64,000 nucleotides of DNA. Source: Neodontobutis hainanensis. Lineage: Eukaryota > Chordata > Actinopteri > Gobiiformes > Odontobutidae. The translations under genes and the position numbers were made by a program. A model generated the notes under the pieces. It did no database searches and was not told where the DNA came from. It was given only the letters and a program-made list of their open reading frames with translations. Below, one piece after another: positions 56,261 to 64,000 of the stretch. The stretch spans positions 6,442,001 through 6,506,000 of the forward strand of contig JALDNG010000004.1 of assembly GCA_024349245.1 (NCBI GenBank). The letters are read 5' to 3'. The stretch's first letter is position 1, and each line of letters opens with the position of its first letter.

Positions 56261-59200
56261 GTAAGCCGCAGATTCTTTATGGTTTTTTAAAATAAAACTG
56301 ACGTTATTATATCCAGTACTAATATATATATAAGACGAAACGTGCTAAATAAGCGGAATTTTAAGAGAACTGGACGTGGTAATGACCCTGCACAATGAAG
56401 GCGTAGCTTACAATGGGATTTTCTTTCATACACGAACTTAACTGGTAATAGCTCTATTCCATGTATACTACTACCTATTCTTCAGTTTTTCGTTTTTTTA
56501 ATGGTATTAACATTGGTTACATAACAAAGCCCTCAGCCCATTGAAGACATGTTTTGTAGCTGCAGATGATGTGTGAGGCCACGGCTGCTGTGTTTGAATG
56601 AAAAACCTGAGGCTTCAAAGTGACGCAGTAAAACGTGAGGCTTAGGGAGCTAAGCTTGCTATCTATCTGCAGAAGAGCGCCTAAAAGAAGAAACATTTCA
56701 GGAGAAAATGGAGATGTGACCATGTCCTTTGGGTCTGGAGGGAGTCAGTTGTGTAATGCTTTATGCCCGAGCCCTTTTTGGTTGTATTATTTATCTAACC
56801 TAAATGTTTTTAAGCCTCTGCGAACACATTCGAGTCTGGTATAAATTATAGGAATGTTACACCGTTTTATAAAAAATGGCCGATGTTTGCCATGGATATT
56901 CAAATGCCTAGAGTCATCTACGTGTCGTGACATTGGCAGAGCCCAGTGCTGCATCTTTGCGGAAGTGGATTAGCTTCCACGTTATGTAACCATTTAGTCC
57001 TGTACAGATCTATTTTACTCAATGTAGCTTCACTTTAGCAAATGTAAAGCAGTACCACACATAGAAAACATGTAAGAGTGGCATATTTAATAAGGTCTGG
57101 AGCTGTTGCATCGTAGGTTACAGCTGGAAAAAATGCCTTATAGGGGCGGGTGAGTTTACGTGGATGGAGGTGAGGCTACGTGCCTCACTCAGTCTCTGTG
57201 ATGAAGTCTGTCGCCTTGTTGCAGAGATGATTTGTACACGATCATTGCACTAAAGTGGAACTATGAGTAATCCAGGTTCAATTCACGGTGACGGATGTAG
57301 AAGCTAAACGTCCTCGTGATGCGTTTGAAGGACACGGAGAGAGGCGGAGAAGAGAGGTGTCGCATGATTCTGCCGCAGTTTGACTTCACACACGGCAAAC
57401 CTGTTGATACGCTTTTTGGGAGGCCTCTGATCAGTCTCTATCAATCGCTATACTGAGGACTAGTACATGTTCACTATTGTATAAGAGAATCGGTTAGATA
57501 ACAAAGTATACAATTGAAAGGTAACAATAAAATAAAAGGAATCTGCTTTTGTTTTCATCAAATTCTACAAATACATTAGGTTTCAGTGTCACTTGACTCA
57601 TGTGCGCTTCGAAAAGGAAATCACTTTCATTCACTTCCTGGATGTGTGACACGTTCAGCTGCAGCCATGTCTGGCCTTGTCTCCTCACTGAAGGGCATAA
57701 CTCCAGCTGAGGAAGGTCACAGCAGGCCTAGAGCTGCTCCAGGGATGCTGCTTATCTTTTAGACTCGAACATTATAATCACTTTATTACTTTATAAGCAC
57801 TTTACTTTATTTACATATAAGTAGTATATTTTTAATACATAGATTGGGTTTGTCACATTCATTCTCAGTCTGGATGAATGAATCAAGAGGCTATACACTG
57901 TTTTCACAGCTACCAAGTCATGTAGTTTGTCCTCCACCCAGGTATAATGAAACATTCAGTTGTGTTTTATTTATATATTCTGTAATGGGTGGCTTTGTTT
58001 AGGATGTGTAATATGTGATCGTTCTGGGAATTAAGGAAAATATGGGTCATGGCTGTGTAGAGAGCGTACACTATAAACAGGAGAGGTTTACAGACTCAAG
58101 TGGTTTAAAGAAAATCCCATTACTCACATTCATAGTGAGTTATTTATTTACTGTAGTCCGGTTAGGAACTGGGTACAACTAATAGTTATAGTTAACCTTT
58201 CTCAAACTGTCTTATAAACAGACCAGTGTTATGTGTGTGGTATATTCATTCCTGCAGTCCTGTGGTGGGTATAACTAGGTTTCTTAAGTTAACACCACAT
58301 GGCTAATGCAAGTGTACCAACGTAGCCATCTTAGCCTAGTCATCCAGGATGTGCATAAGGAGGAGGGGAACAACCTGTGATTCAACAAAATGTGCTAGAC
58401 CACAGTCTTTTTATGACACAGATCCCATACATCAGAGAGAGGAGGGGGTCTCAACCACAGTGAAACACAAGATCATATTGAATGCACAGCTAATATAGAT
58501 ATAAAGGTGTTTTATAACTTGAGCTTGATAGATCAGAAGACATAAGGGGACACAGTGCAGAGCCAGGCTGACACAAGCTCAAAGGGCTCTGTGTCTGGAC
58601 CAGCGGTGCCCTTGCAGAGTCATCACGTCTCTTTGCTACTCAATACCCCCTACGTGACACTGCACACCTATTACTAATTCATTACAGTATGTCTATGTAT
58701 CAGTTTCATGAAATACAGCATACATTTATAGTTTTCCTATTGATTTGATAGACCAAATTTCTCATTATAGATTGGGCTACTTATGGGATACTTAAAAAAA
58801 GCTTGTGCTTCTGCCACTGTCAGCAGGATACTTGCTCTGCTCAGCAGGGCACACGCAGGCAGTAATGTGTGTTCATGTGTTAGACAACTGATGTGATCCT
58901 ATTGGACAGTTAACTGACTTGTTTGTAGTGTCAAAATGACACCGCTGTAGTGATGAGAACATAAAAAGCAAGAGGATGTACAGAAGGGAAGCTGATGTAA
59001 ATAAAGAAACTTTTAAGATGTACTGAACACAAAGAGCAGAAACCTAATTGGTTGATCAGTCTGGCCCTCAGCCAATCACAGTGCAGTGGAAAACTACTCT
59101 GGAATGTTTGAAAAAGCAATGGGCAGGGAAACAATGAAAGTGGACTGTGGGAGTGGCATCGAAGCAGGAACGCAGAAATAAGTCTGAGTTCATTTACTCA

Positions 59201-60887
59201 CTGACAGGTTTCCTATAAAGGCATAGAGTGGACAAAAACAGGCCAGTCATCATGCCATAATATAGAAAATATAACCATTTGAAAGTAAGAGGAAAGGTCA
59301 GGTCACAGATGCAAAATGCTGGGTCATGCTTCCACCTTCTTGCACCTATTGTCTATGCACTTCTGGTTCCCTGGGTATGAGCCATCTTGTCCCCGTTGCA
59401 GCAGCCTGTGGCAGGACTCGCACCCGTTGTAAAATGGAGTGGTTTTTGTGAAGAGAAAGTGGGTCGTTGCTTTAGGGGGGGGATGTGCCAAATGGGGGGG
59501 TGGCTCGACTGAATTTTAATGATCAGTCTGGTCTGGAAGGGACAATAGAAAAGGGAGTCATATGATCATGGAAGACATAATTATTGCACCCATGTCATTG
59601 ATTAAAATTTAAGACTAAAGTTTTTTTTAGCGGGCTTAATAAGTGCATTTAAAAGGAGTTCAGTTCAAATATGTCGTTCGAATATTGCCAGGCAGATCTA
59701 AATCAGTGTCAGCAGGCTGCCAATCTGATTAATGTGGCTCTGTGCACTTGGACATGTTGGTTTAACTTTAGGAATGTGCTCAATATTCAATACAACCTGA
59801 TTGGTCAACATTGGAGAAAGGACTCAATAGTAAATGGTTCCTCAATGCCCTATGAGTAACATCTTCACAATGCTGCCTGGACTGGGTATGTTTCTCCTGC
59901 TGCATGGCCTCAGCATTTGTTGTTCAACCTGACTTCCAACAGCTTTAGCATCTCTTTATATAGAAGGAAAATTTATCAGGCCATTTTGTGTTCAGAAAAT
60001 TAGGGCAACATCACTGTGCAGAGGAACTGAGAGGCCAATCAATGTGCGAGAAAGGAGAAGTTTTGCACGAATGCACTAAATACAATCTGCTGAGAAGGAG
60101 CTTTAGGAACCAACATGTCCAGACAATGTAACATACACTGAGTACTCTATTCCTACTTTACCCAGTATTGATCTTTCCAAAAACATTACATGGCAGAAAA
60201 GAGGAGTCATCTACTGCTCTAGTTTTGAATTTTGTCTATTTAAAGTGCTCCCACAATGATTTTCACCAGATTGACAGTCTGAACCACATGACAAATGTTC
60301 AATCTCTCACTCACAAAGAGATTAGGAGATTACAGGATCCTCCAACCAACCAGCTGCAAGGACAGTCTGGAGTAGCCATATTTACTCCACTAGAGCTCCA
60401 TAGCTCCTGCTTTACTGCAGGTTAATGTGTGTGCTTACAATTAAGATAGTTATAGGTATTGTGCTGCTCCACACGTTCCTTCAGTGCCTCATTACTGTGT
60501 ACTGAACATGCTGTATCATGCTGTACGCTGAGAAGCATGTCTGCAGTGTTTAACGTCGGTGACAGTTTAAAGAAACACACCCACTATCTTGGCTATTTTG
60601 CTACAAACAAAAGTAACAAACTCATAAACATACTTTCCTATTGACTCACTCTTTAATATTTTCTATTTATTATAATTATAATTTAATATTATCATAAGTC
60701 AGTGATCATTACTCCAGGTTTTCTTTCACAATCTGTATCATAATCTGCATTGATATGCCATAAAAATGTGATTTTTGGTAATATACGTATAATATTAGGG
60801 CTATGTTACTAGTCTATTCTCATTTATAATATTTTTTTCTCTTCTTTTTTTTATGTAGATAACTCACACCCCAAAGCATCAGCAACC

Positions 60888-62896
60888 ATGTCAGACCTCT
60901 GTGTTGGAATCAACGGGTGAGTGTTTTGGGATAGAAATCAAGATAATGTTCAGTCTTTGTAAGACTAAATTGACAATGTGGGCCATATTTTATAGAGATG
61001 CATATGATCTCTGGAGCGAGACATTATTCTTAGTGTCAGCCAGGTACTTGTTGTGTTACTAAACCATTTATTTTGTCCGTCTGCAGCTTTGGCCGCATTG
61101 GCCGCCTGGTTTTGAGGGCCTGCCTTCAGAAAGGCATCAAGGTCGTAGCCATCAACGACCCCTTCATTGAACTCCAGTACATGGTAAGACAACAAATTGG
61201 CCACATATTCACACGGATTTCAATTTACTAAAACAATAAAAAGCAGGATTCTAATGCACTTCACCTTTAACTGTTTCATTTAGGTGTACATGTTCAAGTA
61301 TGACTCCACCCATGGTCGCTACAAAGGAGAAGTCCACCATGATGGACAGAAACTCTATGTTGATGGACAGGCCATCTCTGTCTTTCAGTGGTAAGTGTAA
61401 TTATTGTAAATAACTTGTGGAAGCTGCTGTTGCCATAGATTAAATATTTTCCTTCAAATCTCAAAGTAAAGAGTCCTGTCTTAATTGTAATAATATTAGT
61501 ATAATTATTCCATACAGATAGATGAGACTTTTGTTTGTAACCTACACAGGAATCATTTAAATAGAGTCTTGTGTGTGTGTGTGTTGACAGTATGAAGCCA
61601 GCAGAAATCCCCTGGGGAAATGCTGGAGCCAAGTACGTTGTTGAATCCACTGGTGTCTTCCTCAGTGTGGAGAAGGCTTCAGTATGTACACCTCTAATCA
61701 GCTACACTTCAAGTCACTGAAAAAATAGACTCCAATAAACTATTATCTATTTGTCTTGTGTCAATTACAGTTACACATCCAGGGTGGTGCTCAGCGTGTG
61801 GTTGTGTCTGCTCCCTCACCTGACGCACCAATGTTTGTCATGGGAGTTAATGAGCACAAATATGACCCATCCTCAATGACCATTGTCAGGTATTACAGCA
61901 AGGGTTTGATTATTACTTCAATATTAGTAATAATTCCAGTGCAGTCTGGCAGTTGGTGTAATGTCTAATGGTCTTTTTTGTAGCAATGCCTCTTGCACCA
62001 CCAACTGCCTGGCCCCCCTGGCCAAAGTCATCCATGATAACTTTGGCATCGAGGAGGCTCTTATGGTAAGTTTGCTCTCACTTCAGTAGTAGTCCTCAGT
62101 TAGTGTGGAATCGAGATTCAGTGCCCATTAACACTCTCTGCCTGTAGACTACAGTCCATGCATACACCGCCACCCAGAAGACTGTGGACGGTCCCAGTGG
62201 CAAGGCCTGGCGCGACGGCCGTGGAGCTCACCAGAACATCATCCCAGCTTCCACTGGTGCTGCCAAGGCAGTCGGCAAGGTCATCCCCGAACTCAGCGGG
62301 TAAGCAGATCCACAGAGGCGTTTTGACCGTGTAGTCTGCTAACAACAGAACTGCAGCACTCCATATATCATCATGTATTTGTGCCATCTCTCTCTGCAGG
62401 AAGCTGACAGGCATGGCATTCAGGGTGCCAGTGGCTGACGTGTCAGTGGTCGACCTGACATGCCGCCTGATCAAACCTGCGTCCTACAGTGAGATTAAGG
62501 AAGCTGTTAAGAAGGCTGCCCATGGGCCCATGCATGGAGTGCTGGGTTACACAGAGGACCAGGTAAAAGATGAAATTATCACAAAGCCCTTTTTAAATGC
62601 TATTAATCAGTATTTAATTCAACTGAACTTATACTTTGTTTGTAGGTGGTGTCCGCTGACTTCATTAGTGACACTCACTCCTCCATCTTTGATGCTGGTG
62701 CTGGCATCTCTCTCAACGACAACTTTGTCAAGCTTATTTCCTGGTTAGTTTGAAATGTCTTTTCTTATCTTATACATTAATACAATAAATGATATCTAAG
62801 TATTTGTTTTTTATTTCCCTCTTCAGGTATGACAATGAGTTTGGCTACAGCCACCGTGTTGCTGACCTGCTGCTGTACATGCACTCCAAGGAATAG
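60888..62896 (+). CDS. gapdhs: glyceraldehyde-3-phosphate dehydrogenase, second (GAPDHS-type) isoform
   Basis: Ten coding exons: 60888-60916, 61087-61183, 61284-61390, 61591-61681, 61771-61889, 61984-62065, 62148-62299, 62400-62562, 62646-62743 and 62827-62896. They join in frame with GT-AG introns to give 335 residues, the full family length. Seen: NAD-binding GINGFGRIGR at 7-16, catalytic SNASCTTNC with Cys152, His179 in TTVHAYTATQ, and C-terminal WYDNEFGYSHRVADLL. The enzyme converts glyceraldehyde-3-phosphate, phosphate and NAD+ to 1,3-bisphosphoglycerate in cytosolic glycolysis as a homotetramer. The start MSDLCVGINGFG, with RACLQKGIKV and the ending LLYMHSKE, matches fish GAPDHS (GAPDH-2) and not the housekeeping MVKVGINGFG type. 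As in other fish, it lacks the proline-rich N-terminal extension of mammalian sperm GAPDHS. The start context has A at -3. No break is visible. Confidence 0.97.
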
Positions 62897-63282
62897 ATAC
62901 TTTATGAGAGAAAGTTAGGAAAGGGACCACCCGTTCTCTCACACCTCCCTTCTCTTTTACACAAGCCCCATTCATAGCATAATTAAAACATCCCAGTTAT
63001 TAGCTCTGCCACAGTATAAGTAGGCTGCAGCACCAGTGTGTTTTGAGTGTTCTCAGTTTCTGTCTGTTCCTTTTAATGAGACGTTCAGTTAGTGACAGTA
63101 TTTGTGTCTGTGTGCCCTCTTTCACCTCCTACTGCCACTTTAGATGTGTCGTCATGGCTCAGTACTATCGTAACTACTGTATCCAGCTCCCTGTTGATGT
63201 GTTTTAAGAGCTTATCATCAGTGGAGAAAAGCTGAGAGGGAGAGCTACTGTAACGCTTAAGAATAATGAAACAAAACAAAGA

Positions 63283-63288
63283 AATAAA
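63283..63288 (+). terminator. gapdhs: gapdhs polyadenylation signal
   Basis: AATAAA lies 387 bp after the stop codon and is followed by a GT-rich segment (63310-63320). A second AATAAA at 63331-63336 is an alternative. Confidence 0.65.
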
Positions 63289-63395
63289 ACATGAAAAAAC
63301 CTCCAAATCTCTTTGTGTCTTTACTATATAAATAAACCTCCCCATGGGTATTTGCAACATGTGCTTACAAGTTATAATCTAACAGAGATTTAATA

Positions 63396-63700
63396 TACAG
63401 TAGTGCTCATAAGTACCCTGGCAGAATTTGTGATTTTCTTTGGGGGCCATTTTTTTTATAGAATATGAATGATAAACCTTTTTTTTTTCATTCAATGTTT
63501 GGGTGAAGCCATTTATTATCAAACAGATGTGTTTACTCTTTAAATCATAATGACAACAGAAACTACATAAATGACTACATAAATTTGTTTAAATTCCCAG
63601 GTGAACTTGGCTTGATAACATGCACACAAGTTGACACAAACAAGTTTGAATGGCTACTAAAAACCATCCTCAACTGTGATCTCTCAGTGAGTTTCTGGCA
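63396..63700 (+). mobile_element. Tc1/mariner-like element end
   Basis: It starts after a TA with 'tacagtagtgctcataag' and 'accctggcagaatttgtga', followed by 'gggtgaagccatttatt', 'aatcataatgacaacagaaa' and 'gataacatgcacacaagttg'. I recognise this as the left end and subterminal region of a Tc1-like teleost transposon. There is no transposase frame in the window. The right boundary near 63700 is approximate, and the rest may be deleted. Confidence 0.65.
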
Positions 63701-64000
63701 ATGACTGTATATACTATGGACAACTTCTGCCCATTGGTCCCCTATTCACCAACATTGTCCTTATCACAGGGCAATAGAATGGCAGTTACATCCAGGTTTT
63801 TCGGCTTTTACTGCATAGTAAAACAAAAGTTTTCAAATACCATAAACGGACGTATTAATCAAAAATTTACCCCCCCAGAGTTGTCATGCAGTAAAATTTA
63901 GCTCTAGAGACCGGAGCCATCTTTTGTACCAAGCTATAAACATGATTTTTACATTTGTAAAGTCGCCCTTACTCGAGGACTTTTTAAGGGTTTCCATGAG

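Noticed and set aside
62118..62474. Minus-strand 118-codon frames opposite gapdhs
   Set aside because: They are shadows of the gapdhs exons, whose + strand reading matches GAPDH throughout with consensus splice sites.

Overview
The window looks like a piece of teleost fish chromosome, probably from a spiny-rayed (acanthomorph) fish. The evidence is two vertebrate genes with GT-AG introns and fish-type protein sequences, plus typical teleost repeats: Rex3 retrotransposon pieces with a GATG-type tail, tRNA-derived SINEs, a Harbinger-like MITE, a Tc1-like end, and long AC and ATT microsatellites. I see no sign of bacterial, viral or organellar sequence. The species cannot be named from the sequence alone.

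Two protein-coding genes can be supported at base level, both on the + strand. The first (15594-24977) is scleraxis (scx), a bHLH transcription factor of tendon and ligament progenitors. It is assembled here from three exons into a complete 209-residue protein; the last 12 residues are coded by a tiny exon lying beyond an 8.5 kb intron. Its 5' leader carries a 42-codon upstream ORF whose stop overlaps the scleraxis start codon as ATGA. The second (60888-62896, with a non-coding first exon near 56230-56260) is gapdhs, the second GAPDH gene of fish. It has ten coding exons giving 335 residues with all catalytic residues present, behind a compact TATA promoter that contains perfect AP-1, CRE and CACGTG motifs.

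Layout: 1-15.0 kb is gene-free and holds two long microsatellites and an 11/22-bp minisatellite; 15.1-25.6 kb is scx; 25.6-56.1 kb is a roughly 30 kb gene-poor interval with SINEs, Rex3 copies, a MITE and a second minisatellite; 56.1-63.3 kb is gapdhs; 63.4-63.7 kb is a Tc1-like end. The two genes are not an operon or a known pathway. Their co-location matters mainly as a synteny marker: human SCX (8q24.3, inside BOP1) and GAPDHS (19q13) lie on different chromosomes, and no BOP1 exon was recognised here.

I did not find a clearly new biological system. The observations most worth checking are the start-overlapping uORF of scx, the CRE/AP-1/E-box promoter of gapdhs, two possible unannotated exons at 54.2 and 55.1 kb, the degenerate duplication inside the large scx intron, and a Rex3 copy that has lost its catalytic reverse transcriptase box.
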